Positions 12,946 through 19,814 of a stretch of DNA of 37,072 nucleotides are shown here, piece by piece. Position numbers and translations under genes: made by a program. The stretch is taken from positions 1-37,072 of the forward strand of contig OMYT01000032.1 in assembly GCA_900315315.1 (NCBI GenBank), written 5' to 3'. Origin of the DNA: an uncultured Eubacteriales bacterium (GTDB taxonomy: Bacteria; Bacillota; Clostridia; Christensenellales; Aristaeellaceae). The notes under the pieces were generated by a model that did not search any database, had not been told where the DNA came from, and saw nothing but the letters and a program-made list of their open reading frames with translations. Within the stretch, counting starts at the first letter, position 1. Every line of letters begins with the position of its first letter.

Positions 12946-13366
12946 CGGAGATTCTGGCATCACCCGGGAGATGTACGACGATCTTGTGAAGCGTCTCGAA
13001 GCAGTAGAGTTCAGCACCAGAAGAATGGACTGCTTCATCATCAGGCTTTTTGGTTTTCTCTTTGATACTGACAGGCTGAATCTTGGGATTAATAATCTGA
13101 GAATGTTTTTTCTGGACCCGGACGAAGCTGAACGTGCGGTTTATCGGGAACTTCAATTCATGGCTGACTATTCAAATCCGGATACGAATAAAAGAGATAT
13201 GGAAAAAGTGGCCAGTTATCTGAATATAGCTAATGATATCGGATACATAAAAACAGGCAAATCTGATTTAGATAAATGTTTCGAGCTTTGGCAAAACATG
13301 AAAAAGCCACAGGAAAATGACAGCAAACGTAACAAAAGGCGGCGGAAGGCGATCAGAAAGGAGTGA
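12938..13366 (+). CDS. Hypothetical AT-rich cargo gene (moron candidate)
   Basis: A 142-residue protein (MADGDSGITREMYDDLVKRLEAVEF...) with a very basic tail (KRNKRRRKAIRKE). The ATG at 12938 has GAGGAGG upstream and overlaps the previous gene by 8 nt. From about 13020 to 13310 the DNA is much richer in A+T than its neighbours, with many AAT, ATA, TTT and AAA codons, which points to recent acquisition. There is no recognised family and no signal peptide. The size, tail and position in an early operon would fit a host-takeover or defence-related accessory gene, but nothing in the sequence proves this. Confidence 0.6.
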   Translation: MADGDSGITREMYDDLVKRLEAVEFSTRRMDCFIIRLFGFLFDTDRLNLGINNLRMFFLDPDEAERAVYRELQFMADYSNPDTNKRDMEKVASYLNIANDIGYIKTGKSDLDKCFELWQNMKKPQENDSKRNKRRRKAIRKE

Positions 13367-13373
13367 TTTGACA

Positions 13374-13670
13374 ATGAAACTGTCATTCGGCGACCAGGTC
13401 ATTGAGATCCGGCCGTGGGGCGGGGAGGATTCCGGGAAGGTGCTGCTGATGACCAGAGATCCAAAGCTGAAGGGCGCGATCCTGACGCAGATGTATGAAT
13501 TCCCGGAGGCGTTTGAGCACCTGGCGGATGATGCGTGTGTGGAGGACATGGCCGGGATGTGGCTGATCGTGGCGGACGCCAGGAAGGTCGGGCTGTTCTT
13601 CGACCTGGAGCAGATGAAGCCCGGCTGCTGTGTGTGCGCTGAAGCAGAAGAAGAGAGTGAGCCGGAATAA
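13374..13670 (+). CDS. Hypothetical early protein
   Basis: A 98-residue acidic protein (MKLSFGDQVIEIRPWGG...). ATG 13374 has AAAGGAG 9 nt upstream; longer in-frame forms lack a site. Two cysteines (CCVC) lie near the end, with an acidic tail. It is followed by a GGCGGCCC-AA-GGGCCGCC hairpin (13681-13698). Function unknown. Confidence 0.6.
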   Translation: MKLSFGDQVIEIRPWGGEDSGKVLLMTRDPKLKGAILTQMYEFPEAFEHLADDACVEDMAGMWLIVADARKVGLFFDLEQMKPGCCVCAEAEEESEPE

Positions 13671-14115
13671 GCCTGGGAATGGCGGCCCAAGGGCCGCCGC
13701 TACAATCATCGCCGGGGATCCTGATCTCGAAGATCTGTATTTGTGCGAAATCGTGAAGCCGGCGGATCACCTGGCGGCCAATCCGCTGGTGCGGGTGCTG
13801 CGGATCATCCGGTATCCGATCCAGCACGCGATCATGCTGCCGGATGTCGTGAACGAAAATGTGCCGATCGCAGCCGGCACGGTGTGCAGGCTGACGGAGA
13901 TGGGAGCAGCTGATGGCTGTGGGGTCCTTCAGGCCTTCGGCCTTCAGGATGCGGACCGCGATGCGGTCCTGACAGTGCTTTCGCTGACTTACGCTGAAAG
14001 TCAGCGATTGTCAGCGGAAGAATATCTGCGAAGAGCGCCGCCGGGCGAGGCTGAAATCGTCCGGCGGCATCTGCGCGGGGAGTATGGGAAAAAGCGAATT
14101 CTGATCCATCATTGA
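13657..14115 (+). CDS. Hypothetical early protein carrying a REP-like insert
   Basis: About 152 residues from GTG 13657; GTG 13630 is an alternative, and neither has a good binding site. The body contains LYLCEIVKPADHLAANPLVRVLRIIRYPIQHAIMLPDV. The stretch GVLQAFGLQDADRDAVL is encoded by REP-like copy B, and VLSLTYAESQRLS by a further hairpin (TCGCTGACTT/AAGTCAGCGA, 13981-14007). A strong hairpin at 13681-13698 overlaps the first codons. The reading frame survives the insertions. It may be a real protein with repeat-derived linkers or a decaying gene. Confidence 0.45.
   Translation: MSRNKPGNGGPRAAATIIAGDPDLEDLYLCEIVKPADHLAANPLVRVLRIIRYPIQHAIMLPDVVNENVPIAAGTVCRLTEMGAADGCGVLQAFGLQDADRDAVLTVLSLTYAESQRLSAEEYLRRAPPGEAEIVRRHLRGEYGKKRILIHH
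13923..13975 (+). repeat. REP-like palindromic element, copy B (inside a gene)
   Basis: GGTCCTTC, then AGGCCTTCGGCCTTCAGG, then the hairpin GGACCGC-GAT-GCGGTCC and TGACAG. It has the same start (GGTCCTTC), middle (CAGGATGCGG) and end (CCTGACAG) as copy A at 9621-9667. An extra 10-bp stem follows at 13981-14007. Confidence 0.75.
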
Positions 14116-14193
14116 CTGCGGAACAACGGCCGCGGGCCGGGCGAATACGCCCCGCCGGCAGGCCCTTCGGAACCGCGGGAAAAGGAGTATACC

Positions 14194-14898
14194 ATGCCGA
14201 CAAGACTGATCAAAGAGAGCGTGTGCACAAGCGACACCATCAACGGCCTGACCTGGTTTCAGGAGGTTTTCTTCTACCGCCTGATCACCGTCTGCGATGA
14301 CTTCGGTCGGATGGACGCCAGGCCGCCGATCCTCAAAGGCAGACTGTTCCCGCTGAAGGAAGATCTGCGGAGCGGGGAGATCGGGAAAGCGCTGGACGCG
14401 CTGCAGGCTGCCGGGCTGATCCAGAAGTACATGGCGGACGGGAAGCCCTATCTGCAGATCACCACCTGGGAGCACCACCAGAACGTCCGGGCACAAAAAC
14501 CAAAGTATCCGGAGCCCGAAAGCATCTGTATACAGATGAATACAGATGTATACGAATGTTCCCGTAATCCTAATCCGAATCCTAATCCGAATCCAAAAGA
14601 GAACGAACGCGCGCGGCGGTTCGTTCCGCCCTCTGTTTCGGACGTGGCGGATTACTGCCGGGAGAGAAAAAACGGCATCGATCCGGCCCAGTTCGTGAAC
14701 TTTTATGAGAGCAAGGGCTGGAAGGTCGGCAGCACGCCGATGAAGGACTGGAAGGCCGCGGTCAGGACCTGGGAACAGCGGGAGAAGACGGGCGGGAAGG
14801 TCGTTTCCGCCCAGAAGTACACGCAGCGCGATTACGACGAGCAGGAGCTGGAAGAGCGCCTGGGGGTGAACGAGCTTTTCAAAGCAGCGGAGGAGTGA
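14194..14898 (+). CDS. Replication initiator / replisome organiser-like protein
   Basis: A 234-residue protein. Residues 1-110 (MPTRLIKESVCTSDTINGLTWFQEVFFYRLITVCDDFGRMDARPPILKGRLFPL..) match the N-terminal winged-helix domain of phage replisome organisers. A flexible NPNPNPNPNP linker follows, then a DnaD-like C-terminal part (VSDVADYCRERKNGIDPAQFVNFYESKGWKVG...MKDWKAAVRTWEQRE). It would bind the origin and load the host helicase, as the phage encodes no polymerase or helicase. The ATG has AAAAGGAG upstream. The linker-coding DNA is AT-rich and repetitive, a likely origin. Confidence 0.85.
   Translation: MPTRLIKESVCTSDTINGLTWFQEVFFYRLITVCDDFGRMDARPPILKGRLFPLKEDLRSGEIGKALDALQAAGLIQKYMADGKPYLQITTWEHHQNVRAQKPKYPEPESICIQMNTDVYECSRNPNPNPNPNPKENERARRFVPPSVSDVADYCRERKNGIDPAQFVNFYESKGWKVGSTPMKDWKAAVRTWEQREKTGGKVVSAQKYTQRDYDEQELEERLGVNELFKAAEE
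14529..14594 (+). repeat. Iteron-like repeats, putative replication origin
   Basis: Three tandem 10-mers (TATACAGATG, AATACAGATG, TATACGAATG; 14529-14558) are followed by five hexamers (T/G)AATCC at 14565-14594. Both sets are AT-richer than the surrounding gene and encode the linker of the initiator protein. Origins embedded in the initiator gene are usual in temperate phages. Confidence 0.55.
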
Positions 14899-14899
14899 C

Positions 14900-15424
14900 A
14901 TGGGAAAACTGCCTTCCCCGATCCCGGGGAACGTGTACCGGCATGTGGAGCACCACATCCGGCACAGGAACACCGTCCTGCGCAGGGCCCTGCTGGCGCT
15001 GGCCCAGGCCGAAGGGGACGCGGGGGCCATCCGGTCGCCGGGTGCGGAAAGCGTCGGCGGGAACGGCAGCTCCGACCGGGTGTGCAGCGCGGCGATCCGG
15101 ATCGCGGAAGCAAGGACGCGGGTGACCAGGGCGCAGACATGGCTGAAGATCTACCGGCAGACGATGGACGCCTTCGCCGGCACGGACGCCGGGCGGGCCG
15201 TCCGGCATCTGTTCGACAAGGGAATCAGCCAGGCCGAAGCGGCGAGAATCCTCAGCTGCGACCGCCAGACGATCCGGCGATACAAAGACGATTTTATCAT
15301 CCGGGCGGCATTCCTGGCCGTCGGCTGCGGGCTGATCCGGATGAATATTGGGGGAGGTATCAGCAGTGCTGACGATGGAAATCATCGGGAATTTAACGAG
15401 GGATCCGGAGAGCAGGACGATTAA
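14900..15424 (+). CDS. ArpU/RinA-like HTH protein (possible late activator)
   Basis: A 174-residue protein with a C-terminal sigma-region-4-like HTH: IYRQTMDAFAGTDAGRAVRHLFDKGISQAEAARILSCDRQTIRRYKDDFI. The N-terminal half is helical and basic. The layout recalls RinA/ArpU-type regulators of late transcription or packaging in Gram-positive phages. It lies between the replication initiator and SSB, upstream of the late promoter, which fits that role. Its end overlaps SSB by 59 nt, so the last 20 residues are constrained by the SSB frame. Confidence 0.6.
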   Translation: MGKLPSPIPGNVYRHVEHHIRHRNTVLRRALLALAQAEGDAGAIRSPGAESVGGNGSSDRVCSAAIRIAEARTRVTRAQTWLKIYRQTMDAFAGTDAGRAVRHLFDKGISQAEAARILSCDRQTIRRYKDDFIIRAAFLAVGCGLIRMNIGGGISSADDGNHREFNEGSGEQDD

Positions 15425-15785
15425 ACGGGACGGCGGGGACCGGACCGTCTGCAATTTTACCGTCGCGGTCAACCGGGTTGGCCGGGAGGATGCGGCATTC
15501 GTCCGGGTGGCCGTGTGGGGCAAATCCGGGGAAAACTGCCAGAAGTTCCTGGCCAGGGGCCGGAAGGTGTTCGTAAAAGGCGAGCCGTCCGTCCATGTGT
15601 GGACGAGCCGGGACGGAGAGGCCAGGGGAGAGCTGGAAATCACCGCGGACCCGATGGGCGGGGTGGAGTTCCTGACGCCGAAGGGCCAGGGCGAACAGCA
15701 GGAGGCCTTCCGGCAGGATACCGGCGCAGCGCCCAGCGACACGAACGGATATGTCGAGGTGGACGATGAAGAATTGCCGTTCTGA
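15366..15785 (+). CDS. ssb: Single-stranded DNA-binding protein
   Basis: A 139-residue SSB. The OB fold starts at IIGNLTRDPESRTI, continues through VCNFTVAVNR and FVRVAVWGKSGENCQKFLARGRKVFVKGEPSV, and ends with the acidic DDEELPF tip that recruits partner proteins. The GTG start at 15366 (VLTMEIIGNL) has GGGGGAGG 8 nt upstream and lies inside the end of the previous gene. It protects ssDNA during phage replication and recombination. Confidence 0.92.
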   Translation: MLTMEIIGNLTRDPESRTIKRDGGDRTVCNFTVAVNRVGREDAAFVRVAVWGKSGENCQKFLARGRKVFVKGEPSVHVWTSRDGEARGELEITADPMGGVEFLTPKGQGEQQEAFRQDTGAAPSDTNGYVEVDDEELPF

Positions 15786-15939
15786 GGTGTTCGTATTGTA
15801 TCGGATCGACCGGTCCGGGCGGAAGGAGCCGCTCGGGTGGTATTACACCGTCGGCGAGGCCGCGTGCGCGATGGAAGAGGAGCGCGGGAAGGAAGACGGC
15901 GTGCAGCTGGAGATCAACCTGGAGGAAGAGCAGAAATGA
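15766..15939 (+). CDS. Small hypothetical protein
   Basis: A 57-residue protein (MKNCRSEVFVLYRIDRSGRKEPLGWYYTVGEAACAMEEE...). ATG 15766 follows GAGGTGG inside the SSB end, and the stop overlaps the next start by ATGA. It is a compact alpha/beta frame. Function unknown; such proteins often follow SSB in phage early operons. Confidence 0.6.
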   Translation: MKNCRSEVFVLYRIDRSGRKEPLGWYYTVGEAACAMEEERGKEDGVQLEINLEEEQK

Positions 15940-16283
15940 CCAACTGGATCAGCGCGAAAATCAGGAAACCGCAGGACGGGGAAGAGGTGCTGGCTGTCGT
16001 ATCAGGACAGCATGGGGGATTCCGGTATGACCATGAGGTCGTCCGGGCCATTTACGACGAGGGCAGCTGGTACCTGGACGACGGCGTGGTGGACGACGAG
16101 CAGACGATCATCGTCTCCGACTGGATGCCGATCCCGAAGCCCATCGTCCGGGAGACGCCGCATCAGATCGACGCGGTGGAGCTGTACAACCGGCTGGTGC
16201 TGATCAGCGCGACCGCCGGCCAGTGGTCCGGGCCCAGGGTGATCCAGGAGGTCATCGGCGAGGTCAAGAGGATGATGAGCTGA
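15936..16283 (+). CDS. DUF551-like protein
   Basis: A 115-residue protein. The first 65 residues follow the DUF551 pattern: start MTNWISAKIRKPQDGEEVLAVV, a middle GSWYLDDG, then VSDWMPIPKP. The tail (HQIDAVELYNRLVLISATAGQW...VIQEVIGEVKRMM) is helical. DUF551 proteins are small phage/prophage proteins of unknown role. It is coupled to the preceding frame by ATGA. It is the last early gene; a hairpin identical in stem to the one behind the Cro-like gene follows. Confidence 0.75.
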   Translation: MTNWISAKIRKPQDGEEVLAVVSGQHGGFRYDHEVVRAIYDEGSWYLDDGVVDDEQTIIVSDWMPIPKPIVRETPHQIDAVELYNRLVLISATAGQWSGPRVIQEVIGEVKRMMS

Positions 16284-16287
16284 GTTC

Positions 16288-16311
16288 AAATCCGCAACTG
16301 ATTGCGGATTT
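16288..16311 (+). repeat. Intergenic hairpin, copy 2
   Basis: Stem AAATCCGCAA/TTGCGGATTT with loop CTGA. The stem is identical to copy 1 at 8069-8092 while the loop differs. The two copies stand at the two ends of the early gene block. Confidence 0.7.
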
Positions 16312-16415
16312 GGATATGTCACTAAAAAACGCGGAAACGACAAAGACGGGCGCGGGCCCGGGTGATCTTTCCATAATATAATAGTAAGAATACGTCGGAA
16401 GGCGGGCGGCCTGTT

Positions 16416-17063
16416 ATGTCGGAATTTGTGGAAAAAGCGACAGAAGAGAAGAAGAAGAGACCTAAGACCGTGCGGAAGGTGGAGCCGATCCGCAGCAAGA
16501 AGGTGATCCGGGAGACGCTGGAAGCCCTGAGCCAGGACAGGAGCAGGATCGGGGAGAGGCGTTATCTGCTGTTTGCCAGCGGGATCTATCTGGGCAGACG
16601 GGTCGGGGACCTGCTGAAGCTGAAGGTCGGGGACGTCAAGGGGATGAAGAACCTGGCCATCGTGGAAGAGAAGACCGGGAAGTCCATGTCGATGGCGATC
16701 AATGAGACGCTGCAGGAGATCTACCGGGAAAGGCTGAGGGACCGGGATCCGGCGGAACCGCTGTTCGCTTCATCCAGGGCGAACAGGATCACGGGCAGGT
16801 TCAATGCCATCGACAAGCGGACGGCGCTGCGGGATATCAAAGAGGTCGCCAGGATCGCCAGGCTGCCGGCTGATTACCGGATCGGCACGCATACGATGCG
16901 CAAGACGTTCGGCTACTGGTATTACAAAACCTTCGGCGATATGGCGACGCTGATGAAGATGTTCAATCACTCGAAGGCGGAGATCACGCTGATCTATATC
17001 GGGATCACCGATGATCAGCTGAGGATGGCGTTCCGGAAAACCAAGGATCTGTATGACGACTAA
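16416..17063 (+). CDS. Tyrosine recombinase, short XerD-like form
   Basis: A 215-residue protein lacking a normal core-binding domain; it starts with a Lys-rich tail and goes almost straight into the catalytic domain. Active-site residues are R62 (YLGRRVGDLLKL), K86 (EEKTGKS), H159 and R162 (GTHTMRKTFGY), H185 (FNHSKAEIT) and Y194. Related short recombinases are often found next to terminase genes in Clostridia phages, with unknown purpose (genome circularisation or dimer resolution, by inference). Its binding site is modest (GGAAGGCGG). A TATAAT box lies at 16377-16382 without a good -35. It is directly upstream of the late promoter. Confidence 0.8.
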   Translation: MSEFVEKATEEKKKRPKTVRKVEPIRSKKVIRETLEALSQDRSRIGERRYLLFASGIYLGRRVGDLLKLKVGDVKGMKNLAIVEEKTGKSMSMAINETLQEIYRERLRDRDPAEPLFASSRANRITGRFNAIDKRTALRDIKEVARIARLPADYRIGTHTMRKTFGYWYYKTFGDMATLMKMFNHSKAEITLIYIGITDDQLRMAFRKTKDLYDD

Positions 17064-17084
17064 TTTTTTTGAATGTGTGATACA

Positions 17085-17114
17085 TTGACAGGGGCCGGGC
17101 GGGTGTGATAGGAT
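17085..17114 (+). promoter_or_regulatory. Putative late promoter
   Basis: TTGACA (17085-17090), an 18-bp spacer and TAGGAT (17109-17114). Transcription would begin near 17121 and meet a strong terminator within about 40 nt, before the HNH, terminase and structural genes. Confidence 0.65.
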
Positions 17115-17130
17115 ACGCTCGAAAAGTTGT

Positions 17131-17163
17131 GGGGACCGCGGAACAGACCGCAGTCCTCTTTTT
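17131..17163 (+). terminator. Intrinsic terminator/attenuator behind the late promoter
   Basis: GGGGAC pairs with GTCCTC and GCGG with CCGC around loop AACAGA, with one mismatch between the two stems; TTTTT (17159-17163) follows. A terminator so near the start point suggests control by antitermination, as with lambda PR'-tR'. The same GCGG..AACAGA..CCGC core occurs at 10903-10918. Confidence 0.8.
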
Positions 17164-17183
17164 GTTGGAAAGGTGGCGCCGGC

Positions 17184-17495
17184 GTGCATGAGCAGTTTGC
17201 TAACGCGTTCTACGGCAGCGGCGCGTGGAAACGCTGCCGGCGGGAATTCGCCAAGGCGCGCGGGAATATGTGCGAACGATGCTACCGGAAAGGACTGGTC
17301 GTTGTCGGCACCAGGGAGCGGCCGCTGGAAGTGCACCATAAGATCAGGCTCACGCCGGAGAACATCGGGGATCCGGACATCACGCTGAACTGGGACAACA
17401 TGGAGCTGCTTTGCAAGGATTGCCACGAAGAGGAGCGCGAGAGAGCGAAGGGACGCTGGAAAGTGGACGAAAACGGACACGTTTCGGCGAGGTGA
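17184..17495 (+). CDS. HNH endonuclease (packaging-associated)
   Basis: A 103-residue HNH nuclease. CERCYRKG and LLCKDCHEEE give the two CxxC pairs that hold zinc; EVHHKIRLTPEN and LNWDNMELLC give the catalytic His and Asn. The GTG start at 17184 has AAAGGTGG 7 nt before it. Its place directly before cos and the terminase genes is that of the HNH proteins which help terminase cut cos in HK97-like phages, so it is most likely part of the packaging machine and not a homing enzyme. Confidence 0.88.
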   Translation: MHEQFANAFYGSGAWKRCRREFAKARGNMCERCYRKGLVVVGTRERPLEVHHKIRLTPENIGDPDITLNWDNMELLCKDCHEEERERAKGRWKVDENGHVSAR

Positions 17496-17642
17496 GCCCC
17501 CCCTGGTCATCAAAAATTTTTTCAAGCCCTCCAGTCCGGGTGTTCCCAGCGATCTTTAGCTCCACGGGGGCGCGTAGGGGGGTGCGCGCGATAAGGACCC
17601 CACCCCGGCAGGGGCGGCATGAGATGTATGGATTTTTTGGAG
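17496..17642 (+). other. Probable cos region
   Basis: A gene-free stretch between HNH and small terminase. It has C-runs followed by AT-rich sequence (AAAAATTTTTT), then short GC palindromes and G-runs. Many Gram-positive HK97-type phages with an HNH-terminase order have cos here. The exact cut site cannot be read from the sequence. Confidence 0.5.
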
Positions 17643-17650
17643 AGTAACAA

Positions 17651-17698
17651 AAACAACCGCTGAAAAGGCAAGAACATTGCCCGAAAAGGCGGTTTTTT
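17651..17698 (+). terminator. Compound hairpin terminator before the terminase genes
   Basis: AACCGC (17655-17660) pairs with GCGGTT (17689-17694) around an inner hairpin (GGCA/TGCC, 17667-17681); TTTTTT follows. It is also A-rich on the left, so it may work in both directions. No promoter is seen in the remaining 17700-17804 stretch. Confidence 0.6.
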
Positions 17699-17804
17699 GT
17701 TTGGGGAAAGCGGCATTTCACCCAGGGAAAAGACGTGTTCCAGCGGGCCCAGCGGGATCGGATCCACCGCGGAGAGGCCGGCATGAAAAGGAGGCGGATC
17801 GGCG

Positions 17805-18140
17805 GTGACAACGGAAAAATCGGAGACTGAACGACTGCAGACGGTGTACGCCAATCTGCAGCCGAAGCAGAAGCAATTGGCCCAGGGGCTGATCGTTCAG
17901 GCCGCCCGCCTGCGGGTGCAGCTGGACAAGCTGAACGCGGACATCCGGAAGAACGGGATGACGGAGCTTTTTTCGCAGTCATCCAATATCGAGCCGTATG
18001 AACGCGAGCGGCCGGCCTATTCCATGTTCATCAAGGCGGACAAGAACTACCAGGCAATCATCCGCCAGCTGAACGAGATGCTGCCGCCGGAAGAGGACGT
18101 GGGCGATGACGAAATCAGCCAGTTCCGCGCCGGCCTGTGA
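17805..18140 (+). CDS. terS: Terminase small subunit (P27-like)
   Basis: A 111-residue protein containing LQPKQKQLAQGLIVQAARLRVQLDKLNADIRKNGMTELFSQS and PYERERPAYSMFIKADKNYQAIIRQLNEMLPPEE, the pattern of P27-type small terminases, which recognise the packaging site. The GTG start has AAAAGGAGG about 10 nt upstream. It overlaps the large subunit by 35 nt. Confidence 0.88.
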   Translation: MTTEKSETERLQTVYANLQPKQKQLAQGLIVQAARLRVQLDKLNADIRKNGMTELFSQSSNIEPYERERPAYSMFIKADKNYQAIIRQLNEMLPPEEDVGDDEISQFRAGL

Positions 18141-19803
18141 GGCCGCGGCCGTCAATTACATCCTGGCTTATTACCAGGCCATGAAGAACGGCAGCGTGAC
18201 GGTCGGGTGCTGGATCCGGAAGCTGTACGAGCGGGTGATCCATGATCTGGAGGAAGGGGTCTATCAGTTCGACCAGCGGAAGGCGAACAACGCGATCGCC
18301 TTCATTGAGCGGTACATGCACCACAACAAGGGCAAGCTGGCACCCGGCCGGCTGGTGCTGTCCCTGTGGCAGAAGGCGGCGCTGTCGCTGATCTTCGGCC
18401 TGGTGGACCAGGACGGGAACCGGCACTTCCGCCAGGTGCTGATGGTGGTGGGCCGCAAGTGCGGCAAGACCCTGCTGGCCGCTGCCATCATGCTGTACGT
18501 GACCTACTGCGAATGCGAATTCGGATCCGAAGTGTACTGCGTGGCCCCGAAGCTGGATCAGACAGACCTGGTCTATTCGGCGTTCAAGTTCTCGGTGGAG
18601 CAGGAGCCCGCCATGGACAAGCGCACCAGGCCCCGGAAGAACGATCTCTACGTCAAGGAATCCAACACCACGATCAAGAAGATCGCCTTCAACGAGCGCA
18701 AGTCCGACGGCTACAACCCTCAGCTGACGGTCTGCGACGAGGGATCCTCCTGGCCTGGCGAGCGGGGGCTGAAGCAGTACGAGGTCATGGTCTCCGGCAC
18801 CGGCGCGCGCGAGCAGCCGCTGACCCTGATGATCACTTCCTCCGGATATGAGGACGAAGGGATCTACGACGAGCTGGTGAAGCGCGGGACGTCCTTCCTG
18901 AACGGGGACAGCCGGGAGACCAGGCTGCTGCCGATCCTGTACATGATCGACGACGCCGGGAAATGGGACGACATCAACGAGCTGCAGAAGAGCCTGCCCG
19001 GCCTGGGCGTTTCCATCCCGGTCCAGTTCATGCTGGACGAGATCAACAGCGCCTACCAGAGTCTGCCCAAGAAGATCGAGTTTTTAACCAAGTATGCCTG
19101 CATCAAGCAGAACAGCGCGCAGGCCTGGCTGCCGGCGGAAGTCGTGGAAGCGGCCACCGGCGACCCGGTCACCCTGGACAGTCTCCGCGGCAGCTACTGC
19201 GTCGGCGGGATCGACCTTTCCCAGAGCACGGACCTTACGTCCTGCTGCATCGTGGTGGAGAAGGACGGGCAGCTCTTTGTGGTCTCCCATTTCTTCCTGC
19301 CGTCGGCGCGGATCAAGGACGCGACCGCCCGGGACAACCTGCCCTATCAGATCTACGAACGCCGCGGCCTGCTGACGTTCAGCGGGGAGAACTACATCGA
19401 CTACCACGACGTTTACAACTGGTTCACCGCCCTGATCGAGCAGTATGAGATCTACCCGCTGGCCGTGGGGTACGACCCTTACGGAGCCAGCTACCTGGTT
19501 CAGGACATGAAGGCCTACGGGTTCAAGATGAGCGACGTCAAACAGGGCGAAAACCTGACCGGCGTCATCAACGAGACCGACGGACGCTTTCACGACCGGA
19601 ACTTCCGCATCGGCGACAACGACCTGCTGAAAGTCCACCTGCTGGACAGCGCCCTCAAGGTCAACGCCGAGAACAACCGCCGGCGGCTGTGCAAGCTCAA
19701 GCGCACCTGCCACATCGACGGCATGGCCGCCCTGCTGGACGCCATGTGCATGAGGGCATGTTTCCATGACGAGATCGGCGAGCAGCTGAAGAACACAGGC
19801 TAA
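18106..19803 (+). CDS. terL: Terminase large subunit
   Basis: A 565-residue ATPase-nuclease that packages DNA into the prohead. Walker A is GRKCGKT (116-122) and Walker B ends at D211-E212 (LTVCDEGSSW). A C-terminal RNase H-like nuclease has an Asp in GGIDLS (about 368-373) and a second acidic site in YDPYGA (about 457). This is the Terminase_1 (HK97-like) family, full length. It starts inside terS. Confidence 0.95.
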   Translation: MTKSASSAPACEAAAVNYILAYYQAMKNGSVTVGCWIRKLYERVIHDLEEGVYQFDQRKANNAIAFIERYMHHNKGKLAPGRLVLSLWQKAALSLIFGLVDQDGNRHFRQVLMVVGRKCGKTLLAAAIMLYVTYCECEFGSEVYCVAPKLDQTDLVYSAFKFSVEQEPAMDKRTRPRKNDLYVKESNTTIKKIAFNERKSDGYNPQLTVCDEGSSWPGERGLKQYEVMVSGTGAREQPLTLMITSSGYEDEGIYDELVKRGTSFLNGDSRETRLLPILYMIDDAGKWDDINELQKSLPGLGVSIPVQFMLDEINSAYQSLPKKIEFLTKYACIKQNSAQAWLPAEVVEAATGDPVTLDSLRGSYCVGGIDLSQSTDLTSCCIVVEKDGQLFVVSHFFLPSARIKDATARDNLPYQIYERRGLLTFSGENYIDYHDVYNWFTALIEQYEIYPLAVGYDPYGASYLVQDMKAYGFKMSDVKQGENLTGVINETDGRFHDRNFRIGDNDLLKVHLLDSALKVNAENNRRRLCKLKRTCHIDGMAALLDAMCMRACFHDEIGEQLKNTG

Positions 19804-19814
19804 GGAGTGAATGT

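Noticed and set aside
17184-17495. HNH gene as a homing endonuclease in an intron
   Set aside because: It stands free next to cos and terminase as in many HK97-like phages, and no split gene surrounds it.
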